A stretch of DNA of 33,169 nt from Paenibacillus dendritiformis (GCF_015845845.1 NZ_LDIG01000292.1:1-33169), one strand, 5' to 3'; shown: positions 25,201-31,982, counted from the stretch's first letter. Made by a program: numbers and translations. The notes: generated from the sequence alone by a model not told the origin.

Positions 25201-26849
25201 ATGGAGCGGCCGCACCTCAATCTTGGCATCCGATGGATGCGCTTGAGCCGGAGGCCGCGGTTCCGGGTGCGCGCAAAGTGCTCGAGTTCCGCTATGACCC
25301 GGACGGACAGGTTACCGGATTGACCGACGCCGCAGGCAGACATACGGAATATCGCTATGATAAAATAGGCCGTATCCAGGAAGTGCTTCATGGGCGTGAA
25401 CGGCTGGCCCAGTACCGTTATAGCGAAGGCAACCGTATCGCCTCCATTCTGTTCGGAAGCGGGATCAGCGTCGAATACGGCTATGACCGGGATGGCCAGA
25501 TGACGAGTCTGCGGGCGACCGGCCAAGACGGCCGGGAACTGATGCGCCATACTTACAGCTACGATAATAACGGCAACCAGATTGCCAAGATGGAGCATCA
25601 TCAGCTCACCCTATACAGCTATGACCGCTTGAGCCGCTTGCGGGAAGTGGATTACGGCAGCGGCGCCCAGGAGTCGTACAGCTACGACCCGGCCGGGAAC
25701 CGCATTCGCCGCGTGCTGGACGGCCGGGCCACGAGCTATGCCTACGACAGCCGCAACCGTCTGCTGTCGCTGCTCGAGGACGACGGCAGACGGACCGAAT
25801 TCGAGTACGACCGTCAGGGCAATTTGCTCTCCGAACGCTCTGGCAGCGGCACCACTTCGTATGCTTATGACGCGTTCAACCGGACCGCGAAGGTCGAGAA
25901 GCCGGACGGCAGCTATGTCCGCCATGACTACGACCCGGAAGGGCTACGCAGCGGCATATGCGAGAACGGCGTCACCAGCCGCTTCGTGTTCGACGGCTGG
26001 AATATGCTGAACGAGCTGGACGAGGAGTGGAACGCCAAGGCCTCCTATGTGCGCGGCCATGAATTATTGGCCCAAGTGGACGGCCAAGGAGATGCCTACT
26101 ACTACCTGAACAACCAGCACGGCGACGTCGTGCACATCACGAACCGGCTGGGCGGCATCGTCAACAGCTACGAGTACGACGCCTTCGGCCATACCTTGTC
26201 CGCCACCGAAGGCATCCCGAACCGCTTCCGCTACGCGGGCGAGCAGTTCGACCCCGTCACGCAGCAATATTACCTGCGGGCGCGGTTCTACAACCCGGTC
26301 ATTGCCCGGTTCACCCAGGAGGACGAGTACCGCGGCGACGGTCTCAACCTTTACGCGTACGTGGGCAACAATCCGATAAAATATGTGGACCCGAGCGGGT
26401 ATTCGTGTGAGGAAAAAGGGAATGTTTATGGTAAGGGCGATAGGAAGGAAGGGCCTTATGAGGAGTCTAGTAATCTTCCTACGAAACTAAGAGATACTAG
26501 AAATATAAGGTATAGCCAAGATACTATAAGTTCGAGGTATTCGGATAATACTAATATGAATGAAACTATAGCCCGACTTAAGGCTGATCCAAGCTATGCT
26601 GAAAAGATAGAACCTATCAGAATAATAAAATTTGATAACTTGCCGAAAGATGTTCAAGATTTGTTGAAATCTCAAGGTGTTGGTAACCACACTGTGTTTT
26701 CATTAGATAACAGACGTCTTTATACTGCAAAGATGGCGAAAGCAAAAATTAATTCACGTTGGGCGACACAATCAGAAATTCAGGAATTTGCAACTTTAAG
26801 ACGTTTTTCAACAGAAACAGGAGGAAAAAGTATCGAGGTAAGGAGATAG
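19293..26849 (+). CDS. VgrG-Rhs fusion polymorphic toxin
   Basis: A 2518-residue effector. Residues 1-370: VgrG-like hub and OB-fold (YDETDWQFVKRLASHFGAVVVP, WFPYSTGIDNQISYLMPKPG). 385-505: beta-rich needle. About 515-548: charged helix. 550-592 and 634-671: strongly apolar Gly/Ala/Val stretches that could insert in or cross a membrane. From about 816: DUF6531-type start (GDPIDVAKGRFYLQATDLVV). About 928-2300: YD repeats forming an Rhs cage, interrupted by a Pro/Ala-rich insert near 1945-1990. 2311-2370: Rhs core ending YVDPSGY, where self-cleavage is expected. 2371-2518: toxin tip. There is no signal peptide, so export through a contractile spike is more likely than Sec. GC-rich DNA changes to AT-rich exactly after the DPSGY codons. 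The next gene, 4 bases on, is the likely immunity gene. Confidence 0.9.
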   Translation: MRIRYGGVILELPVELHRLTGLVLTREVNEHIQLQFSAIIPEEKKDSYIHELGQGSPIIVYRELEEVEDSGEPAGGSRQGDVLFQGLIRRLDIQCVRGVYTLQAEACSYTWAMDIERKRRSFQRVDMTYADVIEQVLQDYPHANMQDHATNHARIDGLIMQYDETDWQFVKRLASHFGAVVVPDAASGSARFTLGVSADREPVAVSDAQYVIRNDFRRGLLARTNENPELQETDFISFEIDTPLWLPLGGRVSFARRPFVIRAAKSLVRDGLLRHTYTFSTADGVRQGYQSNPRIQGLSLDGTITAISRNRIRVQLAIDSAQAEGNTCWFPYSTGIDNQISYLMPKPGSGVKLHFPTVNEREAIAIGSVRQGGEESKYGHKQSDPKVRSLTNDTGKEMKLTGQDVVFSANDEGSIKVRLSGDGAVEIAADTDLYLRAASAVAIGTSESAAAEAAAAVPKRISISAGEDVFISRSPGEHVDPAHAIAIQDSTYVQGAKIIYLGEPGEPPAETFDDSAQLAEDAKLMAEVNAQALAYREACIAKAEAAKSKFGFGAIALVVGVVAVAVATVATGGAALPLIVGAAGAVSAVVGASEIAEGREDFAKAQVGDLSKSYNFMRDTVLGGDEELYNIVKYGSVSISVLGGGFMLGGTTLLAGGVTGGTMSAGITAIFDPYQPLDGTFSWKAMAGHYLKSFYDGALAGTLSAGVLKGIPCGAGPLTQFTGRYGASFVASSALDISNSGDVNVLNNAVSSVFGASFSFLGGKSRIGRYGASVAGDMAGGSAIQLLQNGTIDKDTFLEQLKRSLVSNVGNLVTKGDPIDVAKGRFYLQATDLVVHDIGDTLELTRSFNSHNPFVGMLGKGWISSLESSLTRVEDRVFLICMDGHYESFVRQDGEWRNERSGALDYRLVEEPNRGRYVVKHQRYTYVYDGATGRLLSFSDGNGNRTALEYDDQGLRSLTTPGGKELAFTCRNGKLAAITDNIGRTVQYRYAGDLLAGVTYPNKGEVTYAYDSEGRLTSITDQNGHTYVRNEYDRADRVIRQYDGEGHVTDIVYDERARMTIFTFHATGVVETYKYNRDYLVTEVHYDDGTQEAYTYDVWQNKDSHTAANGAVTRWVYDAYGHVLEEIRPDGTKVEHQYDEDGNRIRTATTGGSVTRYVYDARGNLLEERVRIDETNEAVTAYEYDERGRLIRRFDPMGQATTFRHEVKHTDAPTLVQDAEGQQFRYGYDAAARMTSITTSYGTVEIAYNVLNQRTRITDAAGNTTAMFYDPMGNLIKKVLPNEYVERLGNGIGTEYRYDFMDRLIRTTDPMQNEQRVMYDIHDNLVKAVHPNEYSRAGDDGAGVEYEYDHRNRCIRTLFPDGGIARTKYDAVGNIIKTIDPERYDPETDDGPGTEYAYDAMNRLVQITDPEGHVIKRFLYDSEGRVVKIIDARGWLSAETDEERFGTLYAYNRAGWLIEKREPVEAEGGEIRYKLTLYRYDLAGRLVEERRTAEHVGATGYASRYHRIRYRHDKLGRVILIEDDTGAEIRYTYDCLNQVTSERRKLSERKEQITRYEYNEVGLLERKIDLIDAEDLADGHTFDGSEDKIAAATSYRYDRNGNMIKLVTPEGYETEISYDRADRIIQISRRERKDSKARSVYFKYDRAGNVLEETDTNGNRVVYSYDLMNRLIRTTGKRGETTRLFYDKTGQLIKRVSPNQYNPLTDDGDGTTYRYDAQNRLIEVRDACGQIVEQNRYNQAGELIRKLSEGIGVDYTYTIGGRVKQIRTAEAAARGKVSQEYTYDALGNITGIVDGEGNRTHHSLDAWGNIRVLTRADGTEERYSYDRAGNIISSTDANGHTTLYRYNSLGKLAEVEDPSQQRMVYQYDRQGRLTRQIDRNERVIEYAYNFDDQLVKRREAAGGAEEIYVYNEDGTLRTAVNDRMRYDYTYTPDGRLAAKYTSEPPLGIRRKGEWAGAPPFADPLTSPGANGAAAPQSWHPMDALEPEAAVPGARKVLEFRYDPDGQVTGLTDAAGRHTEYRYDKIGRIQEVLHGRERLAQYRYSEGNRIASILFGSGISVEYGYDRDGQMTSLRATGQDGRELMRHTYSYDNNGNQIAKMEHHQLTLYSYDRLSRLREVDYGSGAQESYSYDPAGNRIRRVLDGRATSYAYDSRNRLLSLLEDDGRRTEFEYDRQGNLLSERSGSGTTSYAYDAFNRTAKVEKPDGSYVRHDYDPEGLRSGICENGVTSRFVFDGWNMLNELDEEWNAKASYVRGHELLAQVDGQGDAYYYLNNQHGDVVHITNRLGGIVNSYEYDAFGHTLSATEGIPNRFRYAGEQFDPVTQQYYLRARFYNPVIARFTQEDEYRGDGLNLYAYVGNNPIKYVDPSGYSCEEKGNVYGKGDRKEGPYEESSNLPTKLRDTRNIRYSQDTISSRYSDNTNMNETIARLKADPSYAEKIEPIRIIKFDNLPKDVQDLLKSQGVGNHTVFSLDNRRLYTAKMAKAKINSRWATQSEIQEFATLRRFSTETGGKSIEVRR
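26403..26846 (+). other. C-terminal toxin domain of the Rhs protein, ParB/sulfiredoxin-like candidate
   Basis: This encodes residues 2371-2518. The core IRYSQDTISSRYSDN, a helix with MNETIARLKADP, then EPIRIIKFD and HTVFSLDNRRLYTAKMAK has the strand-helix-strand-DxRR-helix order of ParB N-terminal (ParB/Srx) domains, where PIxVxxxDGxxxxxDGxRRxxAA is typical. ParB-like nucleases are a known class of polymorphic toxin tips. The match is by motif order only. The stretch is clearly AT-richer than the preceding 6 kb, a sign of recent tip exchange. Confidence 0.5.
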
Positions 26850-26853
26850 AAAT

Positions 26854-27237
26854 ATGCTTGAAAATATACCGATATATACACAACTGGGAATAATAAATGG
26901 AAGGGATGGAATATATTTAGATAAAATGCATCAGGATTTAAACCAATTAACATTTATTGGCGATATCAACGGGAAATTATGTACAAATAATGAATTAGGA
27001 TACCGTTGGTATTCATATAAGCTGGTTTTCAATCATGTTCAAGCATATGATTGCCGTGGATTGGATATTTGTAGATGGAAAGTTGTATCTAGTCTTGATG
27101 AAGTTAAGAATTCAGACGTACTAAAAGAAGTAAAGTTAGATGGAAAAGGATATAATCACTATATTTTATCAACATATGATTATATATATAGTATTATCGC
27201 TAAAGGATTTGAAATGGAGATAACTGAAGGTAGATAG
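26854..27237 (+). CDS. candidate immunity protein to the Rhs toxin tip
   Basis: A 127-residue cytosolic protein with no signal peptide or membrane segment and no family I recognise. It has several aromatic-rich strand patterns (LGYRWYSYKLVFNHVQAYDCRG, ICRWKVVSSLDEV, YNHYILSTYDYIYSII). Position and make-up argue for immunity: it starts 4 bases after the toxin stop, GGAG for its ATG lies inside the toxin's last codons, it shares the AT-rich composition of the toxin tip, and a terminator follows at once. It would bind and block the toxin in siblings and in the producing cell. Confidence 0.7.
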   Translation: MLENIPIYTQLGIINGRDGIYLDKMHQDLNQLTFIGDINGKLCTNNELGYRWYSYKLVFNHVQAYDCRGLDICRWKVVSSLDEVKNSDVLKEVKLDGKGYNHYILSTYDYIYSIIAKGFEMEITEGR

Positions 27238-27259
27238 TTGAGCTAATAAAAATGTTTTT

Positions 27260-27299
27260 AAACCTTGATTGGCCCAATGCCTTTCAAGGTTTCTTTTTT
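27260..27299 (+). terminator. terminator of the VgrG-Rhs operon
   Basis: AAACCTTGA (27260-27268) pairs with TCAAGGTTT (27284-27292), followed by CTTTTTT. It closes the transcript 22 bases after the immunity gene. From 27300 to 27456 I see no gene. Confidence 0.88.
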
Positions 27300-27456
27300 G
27301 GCTTCTGCATGCCCAGCCAAGGACGCATCTTATTAGGAAAATTAGAATGGATATGAATTATGCTTCTAATGGAATATTTCTTCCAGAGCCAGACCCTCTG
27401 TTAGTGGTATCAAGGCATAGGGGTTATCTATTTTTGAAAGTGAAAAATGCTCAATT

Positions 27457-27997
27457 TTGCAGCCAAAAGTGTCAATGCACTTGCCAACCTCCAAAGCAGT
27501 GGAAATCGCGGCCCGCGTTGCGATAGAATACGTGCAGAAGGAACAAGAAAGGAACCGGAAATGCCAAAGGGACAGACGGCTCCGAAACACGAGACTGTTA
27601 TTAAAGTATTATCGACGATTCGCAGTTCATGCTGCGAATCTAAAAGACGAATTAGACGAACTGGATATTTTGGAACAGGTGGATTTCCTAGACAGTGATT
27701 TGCAATCGAGTCGATAAAACGTTCCAAAGAACGGACCTTGGCAATCGTTAAATTCGTTGACCAGATGATAAAAGGTGTACCGGATCCTGTTATGAGTCAT
27801 CGGGCCGACCGAAGGACTTGAGGCGGTATGACACGGTATACAAGATGTACATTTCCAAAGAAAAAATGACGGTGGATGAGATTGCCGAATGCCACTCTGT
27901 CGACAGAAGCACTGTATTCCGAGACATCAAATCGGCAACAAATGCCTTAACGGCGCTATTTTTCGGAGTTGATGGAGTTTGGAAATCATGCGACTAA
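27457..27997 (+). pseudogene. phage ArpU-type late transcription regulator, broken
   Basis: The first part (27457-27717) reads AVEIAARVAIEYVQKEQERN..., RLRNTRLLLKYYRRFAVHAANL, the N-terminal half of ArpU-like phage regulators. The frame then shifts near 27705 to SIKRSKERTLAIVKFVDQMIKGVPDPV, and again near 27815 to RYDTVYKMYISKEKMTVDEIAECHSVDRSTVFRDIKSATNALTALFFGVDG, a region-4-like helix-turn-helix with the usual ending. At least two frameshifts make it non-functional. It is a trace of a former prophage downstream of the toxin operon. Confidence 0.75.
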
Positions 27998-28051
27998 GTC
28001 GCCACTGACGACGTGTATTAGCCGTGATATTATGGTAGTGTGAAAATTTAT

Positions 28052-28087
28052 AGATGTGGTCGCGGTGACCTGTCGACCACATCTTTT
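28052..28087 (+). terminator. strong hairpin after the phage regulator remnant
   Basis: AGATGTGGTCG (28052-28062) and CGACCACATCT (28074-28084) form a perfect 11-bp stem with an 11-base loop, then TTT. It probably ended the phage regulator transcript. Confidence 0.7.
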
Positions 28088-28089
28088 AC

Positions 28090-28172
28090 ACCGGTGTAGC
28101 TCAGTGGCAGAGTTCGAAGAAGGGTCCGATAACATGATTCTGGATAGCCTAGGTTCGATACCTGACGCCGGA
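28090..28172 (+). pseudogene. degenerate tRNA-like sequence
   Basis: CCGGTGTAGCTCAGTGGCAGAG is an ordinary tRNA 5' half with D arm, and AGGTTCGATACCTGACGCCGG is a T arm and 3' acceptor whose last bases pair with the start (CCGGTG with CGCCGG). The anticodon region between them does not fold properly and no anticodon can be read with confidence, so it is probably a decayed phage-type tRNA. Confidence 0.6.
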
Positions 28173-28179
28173 TCAATCC

Positions 28180-28247
28180 ACGGATGTGGTGCAAGCTTGG
28201 TAGCACGCTTGCCCTGGGAGCAAGAGGTCGCAGGTTCGTGCCATGCC
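28180..28247 (+). pseudogene. degenerate tRNA-Pro(TGG)-like sequence
   Basis: GGATGTGGTGCAAGCTTGGTAGCACGCTTGCCCTGGGAGCAAGAGGTCGCAGGTTCG follows the tRNA-Pro pattern, with anticodon stem CTTGC/GCAAG and anticodon TGG. After TTCG the T-stem and acceptor are lost, so it cannot make a mature tRNA. Anticodon position 33 is C rather than the universal T, another sign of decay. Confidence 0.65.
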
Positions 28248-28390
28248 ATTCGGATATATTCGATAACCTTTGCTTTATCCCCCTTGATTCGTCGGCATCG
28301 TAATGGTTGCCGGTGTTTTTTTACCTTCATATTTATGCAGGATTTCCGAATAAAATGGCGAAATTCTGATAAAATAGGGGGAATTGATAT

Positions 28391-28665
28391 ATGAATATTA
28401 TGCCGAATTTACTAGGAAATATGCGAAATGGCGACGAGTTTATCGAAAATATGGATAAAGTACTTCGTGGCTTACGCGCTGATTTTGATGTTGCTACTGC
28501 AGAACATTCAAAAACAAAAAATTTATTGATCAGGAAACAAGAAAACTAAATTACACTGCAATATCAAGGGCACGAGTATTGCTGCATATCTTTTATCACG
28601 CCAGGGCTGAAGATGAATTGAATCAAGTTGCTCGTGAAACCATACAGAGAGCCTTGATAAGCTAA
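28391..28665 (+). pseudogene. small unknown gene upstream of the EcoRII-type enzyme, frameshifted
   Basis: From ATG 28391, with GGGGG upstream, the frame reads 52 residues (MNIMPNLLGNMRNGDEF... ADFDVATAEHSK) and stops at 28547. A one-base shift in the A-rich run near 28511-28521 continues into KFIDQETRKLNYTAISRARV... NQVARETIQRALIS, ending at 28665, giving a plausible helical protein of about 91 residues. I do not recognise it. It could be a small control or accessory gene of the restriction locus, or a phage leftover. Confidence 0.5.
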
Positions 28666-28759
28666 GTCCCGTAACTACGGTCGACGTTTTAAAATAGGAC
28701 TTCAAATCGAATACCTGGATGATATATTTAAGCAATACGAAGGAAAGGAAAGTGAGACC

Positions 28760-29920
28760 ATGTCACTCCTATTGAGCGCTATCGAGGATTGCCTTCGGTA
28801 CAGAATGGCCTTTTGCAAATTCATTTCAGCCAATGATGCGGGGGCGACGGGAGCGCATCAATCCGGCTTTTACATACCCCTGCATTCTTGGCGGATATTG
28901 TTTGAGAGTCCTGGCATCAAAGGCGAAAACAAAGACAAAAACGTCAAAATCAGATGGCAGTCTGATTTTGAGACGGAGAGTCGTTTTATATACTATGGGC
29001 GAAAAACACGAAATGAGTACCGGATAACGCGCTTTGGCCGCGGGTTTCCATTTCTTGCGCCCGAACACGTTGGCGACCTGTTCGTGCTGATTCAAGTCGA
29101 GCATGATTATTACCATGCCTACGTAATCCAGGGTGACGAGGAAATAGAGTCTTTTTTTTCTTCGGTCGGCATCTCGGCGAGTCAGACTAATCGGCTGATT
29201 GAAACAACCAGTGAAGATTCGCGGTCGGTCCCGACCATGGAACAGCTTTTTCAGGAGTATATTGCAAGCCTGACTGTTGATTTTCCGGATACCGCCCTGA
29301 TCTCGGCTAAAGCGAGGGAGATGTTCCAGACTGTCCAGCCGAGGCTGGTTGCCGATCCGGATGCCTTGCTTTTGGGTTGGCTGGATACGGAATACCAACT
29401 GTTCAAGGCCATTGAACATGATCGTTACAAAGAGCGGATATCTACACCTTTTGCTACCGTGGACGAACTGGTGGCGTGTGCCAACACCTTGCTAAACCGT
29501 AGGAAAAGTCGTGCGGGAAAATCGCTTGAACATCATCTGGCCGAGGTTTTTCGACTCCATAATCTGCGTTTCGAATCACAAGTCATCACGGAAGACCACA
29601 AGAAACCCGATTTCATTTTTCCTGGCGGAGCGGAATACCACGATCCCGGCTATGGAAAAGACAAACTGGTGTTTTTGGGGGCCAAGACGACATGCAAGGA
29701 TCGCTGGCGGCAGATTTTGAATGAAGCTGACCGTATTGAGGAAAAGCACCTGTTCACCCTGCAACAGGGCATTTCCGAAAATCAGCTGGCGGAAATGTAT
29801 AACCACAAGGTCAGACTGGTTGTACCACGAGCCTATATCAATAGCTTTCCAGCCCCCTTCCGGCCCAGGATATTGTCTCTGGATAACTTTATTACCATGG
29901 TGAAGACCAGATGTTCCTAG
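28760..29920 (+). CDS. type II restriction endonuclease, EcoRII family
   Basis: A 386-residue homologue of EcoRII (404 residues), which cleaves unmethylated CCWGG. The N-terminal effector-binding domain includes SANDAGATGAHQSGFYIP (about 23-40) and RKTRNEYRITRFGRG (81-95). The C-terminal PD-(D/E)XK domain includes NRRKSRAGKSLEHHL (246-260), KKPDFIFPGG and FLGAKTTCKDRWRQILNEADR. The catalytic residues Asp284, Tyr293, Lys309 and Glu322 each fall 15 positions before EcoRII Asp299, Tyr308, Lys324 and Glu337. It is intact, with GGAAAGG before the ATG. Its partners here are vsr and the cytosine methyltransferase. CCWGG specificity is inferred from the strong similarity. Confidence 0.93.
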   Translation: MSLLLSAIEDCLRYRMAFCKFISANDAGATGAHQSGFYIPLHSWRILFESPGIKGENKDKNVKIRWQSDFETESRFIYYGRKTRNEYRITRFGRGFPFLAPEHVGDLFVLIQVEHDYYHAYVIQGDEEIESFFSSVGISASQTNRLIETTSEDSRSVPTMEQLFQEYIASLTVDFPDTALISAKAREMFQTVQPRLVADPDALLLGWLDTEYQLFKAIEHDRYKERISTPFATVDELVACANTLLNRRKSRAGKSLEHHLAEVFRLHNLRFESQVITEDHKKPDFIFPGGAEYHDPGYGKDKLVFLGAKTTCKDRWRQILNEADRIEEKHLFTLQQGISENQLAEMYNHKVRLVVPRAYINSFPAPFRPRILSLDNFITMVKTRCS

Positions 29921-29973
29921 CTGTTGCCTGACAGCTCGGAGTATCTTGCCACTTTGGCGACTCGGAGGCTAGC

Positions 29974-30402
29974 ATGGCAGACATTGTATCCCGCGAAACA
30001 CGGAGCAGGATGATGGGCAATATCCGGTCCATTTCCAAACTGGAGAACTTGGTTGCACAGCGTCTCTGGAGCATGGGCATCCGTTACCGGCGCAATGTGA
30101 AGGGAATGATGGGGCGCCCCGACATTGCGATCAAAAAGTACAAAATCGTCATTTTCATTGACTCCTGCTTCTGGCATTCCTGCCCGATACATCAAGTAAT
30201 CCCGAAAAGCAATACGCAGTTCTGGTTGGAAAAATTCAGGGTCAATCGGGTGCGGGACGATGAAGTGAACCAGTACTACATTTCGCGCGGCTGGAATCTG
30301 AAAAGAGTCTGGGAACACGAATTTCGTGAGGATCTTGACAAGGCCACCCAACACATCTATGAATTTATTGCAAAATGCAAGGCTGCCTGTAAAGAGGAGT
30401 AG
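29974..30402 (+). CDS. vsr: very short patch repair endonuclease Vsr
   Basis: A 142-residue mismatch endonuclease that nicks T:G mismatches made when 5-methylcytosine deaminates, protecting methylated sites from mutation. Family landmarks are RMMGNIRSISKLE (12-24), MMGRPDIAI with the catalytic Asp50, FIDSCFWHSCP (61-71) with the metal-binding His and Cys region, PKSNTQFWLEKFRVNRVRD (77-95) and RGWNLKRVWEHEF (105-117). It is placed between the restriction enzyme and the methyltransferase and 53 bases after the former. A Vsr paired with a CCWGG methyltransferase matches the E. coli dcm-vsr logic. Confidence 0.93.
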   Translation: MADIVSRETRSRMMGNIRSISKLENLVAQRLWSMGIRYRRNVKGMMGRPDIAIKKYKIVIFIDSCFWHSCPIHQVIPKSNTQFWLEKFRVNRVRDDEVNQYYISRGWNLKRVWEHEFREDLDKATQHIYEFIAKCKAACKEE

Positions 30403-30542
30403 TCCGGCAGAGGAAGCTGAGGGAGAAGGGAAGAATACTCCAATGCAGGCTCAGGTTGGCCTATTGGTATTGAAATCCAAGAAAGTCGTTCCGCTAAAGT
30501 TAAGTGAATAACACCCATCAGATATTTCTTGAAGCTGGGCTG

Positions 30543-30761
30543 ATGGTGAATTGCGTTATGGAGATGAGAATCGTGAAGGAAGAATTGATTGAAAAGGTTA
30601 GCCATCTCTATGAAACATGAAAGGATTTAAACGATTTATGGCGTCGTCTGGATTGGTCCATTGTACCGGAAGAAGTAAATGAACATTACCCGTTTCATCA
30701 GGATTTGGTGCAAATGCAAGAGGGTGTAGTCAAATGGTTGGAGATCATAAAGAAATCGTGA
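30543..30761 (+). pseudogene. small unknown gene upstream of the methyltransferase, with an internal TGA
   Basis: The frame from ATG 30543 reads MVNCVMEMRIVKEELIEKVSHLYET, then TGA (30618-30620), then KDLNDLWRRLDWSIVPEEVNEHYPF... VVKWLEIIKKS to a TGA at 30761. Amphipathic helices continue through the stop, which would be Trp with one base changed. I do not recognise the family. It is either a disrupted small gene of the restriction locus or noise kept open by chance. The rest of the 30403-30542 gap has only a 7-bp hairpin (CCATCAG/CTGATGG). Confidence 0.4.
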
Positions 30762-30836
30762 GTACCGAATATCTGTTTGCATTTCTTTCTCGATAGGGGT
30801 AAAATGGGTATATAATGTGTCCCGGAGGAGATTTGT

Positions 30837-31982
30837 ATGAAACAGATACACATCAAATTGGATGAAGAATTGCACCAGAAGTTGAAGCTTCACTCGGAAA
30901 CCCAGGGGATCTCAATTCAAGATTATGTACATGCAGTACTGCACCACAAATTGCGGGAATCGGATGCTACATACACAACCAAAAAGACGCGGTTTACATT
31001 TATTGATCTGTTTGCAGGCATTGGCGGGATGCGTCTTGGTTTCGAAGCCGCGGGAGGACAGTGTGTATTTACCTCCGAATGGGACAAGTATGCGCAAAAA
31101 ACTTATTTCAGCAACTTCGGTGAGATACCCAAGGGAGATATAACAAAGATCGATGCTTCGAGTATTCCCGACCATGATATTTTGGTCGCGGGATTTCCAT
31201 GTCAGCCATTTTCCATTGCAGGTGTTTCCAAAAAGAACAGTCTGGGAAGAGCACACGGCTTCTTGGACCAGACACAGGGCACGCTTTTTTTTGATGTGGC
31301 ACGGATTATCCAGGCGAAGCGACCACGTACGTTTTTGCTGGAGAATGTGAAAAACCTGAAAACCCATGATAAGGGGAGAACCTTCAGGATCATATGCGAG
31401 ACACTTTCCGAACTTGGCTATAGCCTGCATGTTGAAGTCCTGGACGGGAAACATTATGTACCCCAGCATAGGGAGCGTATCTTCATTGTTGGGTTTGACA
31501 TGAATGTATATCATGGTCTGGAGGGCTTCGAGTTTCCAAGTCCCCCGAAAAAAAACTTGAGGTTTGGGGATATCCTCGAAGAAAAAGTCGATGATAAGTA
31601 TACGTTATCGGATAAGTTATGGAACTATCTGCAGCAATACGCCGAAAAGCACAAAGCGAAAGGCAATGGCTTCGGATTCGGTCTGGTGGATCCCGATGGA
31701 ATATCGAGGACGCTAAGTGCAAGGTATTACAAAGATGGTTCGGAGATACTTATTCCGCAAGGCAACGGAAAGAATCCGAGGAGGTTGACCCCGAGGGAAT
31801 GTGCAAGGCTGCAGGGATTTCCAGAGTCATTTAAAATCGTCGTTTCGGATACCCAAGCGTACAAACAATTCGGCAATTCTGTGGTTGTTCCCTTGATACG
31901 AGAAATCGCAAAGCAAATGGTCATGGCCATGGAGAATAGCGAATTGATTGCAGCCAATTATGTCGCTGCGGCTGTGCTATGA
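30837..31982 (+). CDS. DNA cytosine-5 methyltransferase (M.EcoRII/Dcm type) with RHH-like N-terminus
   Basis: A 381-residue C5 methyltransferase protecting the sites cut by the EcoRII-type enzyme, presumably CCWGG. Motif I is [10 protein letters not shown] (55-64), motif [10 protein letters not shown] (119-126) with nucleophile Cys122, motif VI ENV (169-171), motif VIII QHRERIF (about 208-214). The target-recognition region follows; motif IX is [14 protein letters not shown] and motif [12 protein letters not shown]. Residues 1-42 ([32 protein letters not shown]) look like a ribbon-helix-helix DNA-binding domain: one strand and two helices. That suggests the enzyme represses its own gene or the restriction gene. 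GGAGGAG precedes ATG 30837, and TATAAT at 30811-30816 is a likely -10 without a clear -35. Confidence 0.93.
   Translation: MKQIHIKLDEELHQKLKLHSETQGISIQDYVHAVLHHKLRESDATYTTKKTRFTFIDLFAGIGGMRLGFEAAGGQCVFTSEWDKYAQKTYFSNFGEIPKGDITKIDASSIPDHDILVAGFPCQPFSIAGVSKKNSLGRAHGFLDQTQGTLFFDVARIIQAKRPRTFLLENVKNLKTHDKGRTFRIICETLSELGYSLHVEVLDGKHYVPQHRERIFIVGFDMNVYHGLEGFEFPSPPKKNLRFGDILEEKVDDKYTLSDKLWNYLQQYAEKHKAKGNGFGFGLVDPDGISRTLSARYYKDGSEILIPQGNGKNPRRLTPRECARLQGFPESFKIVVSDTQAYKQFGNSVVVPLIREIAKQMVMAMENSELIAANYVAAAVL

Noticed and set aside
22014-25601. Long minus-strand frames (442 and 583 codons)
   Set aside because: They are antisense to the YD repeats of the Rhs gene; repeat periodicity and GC bias keep them open.
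22075-26220. Regularly spaced short repeats, possible CRISPR
   Set aside because: These are degenerate codons for YD peptides with coding periodicity, not identical repeats with spacers.
28056-28394. 112-codon plus-strand frame
   Set aside because: It runs through the two tRNA-like sequences and hairpin and has no ribosome site or protein-like pattern.
4983-30620. TGA recoded as Trp, since TGA replaces a likely Trp in two genes (4983 and 30618)
   Set aside because: All intact genes here use TGG for Trp and TGA as an ordinary stop, and one site is in a small gene of uncertain reality; independent nonsense mutations are simpler.
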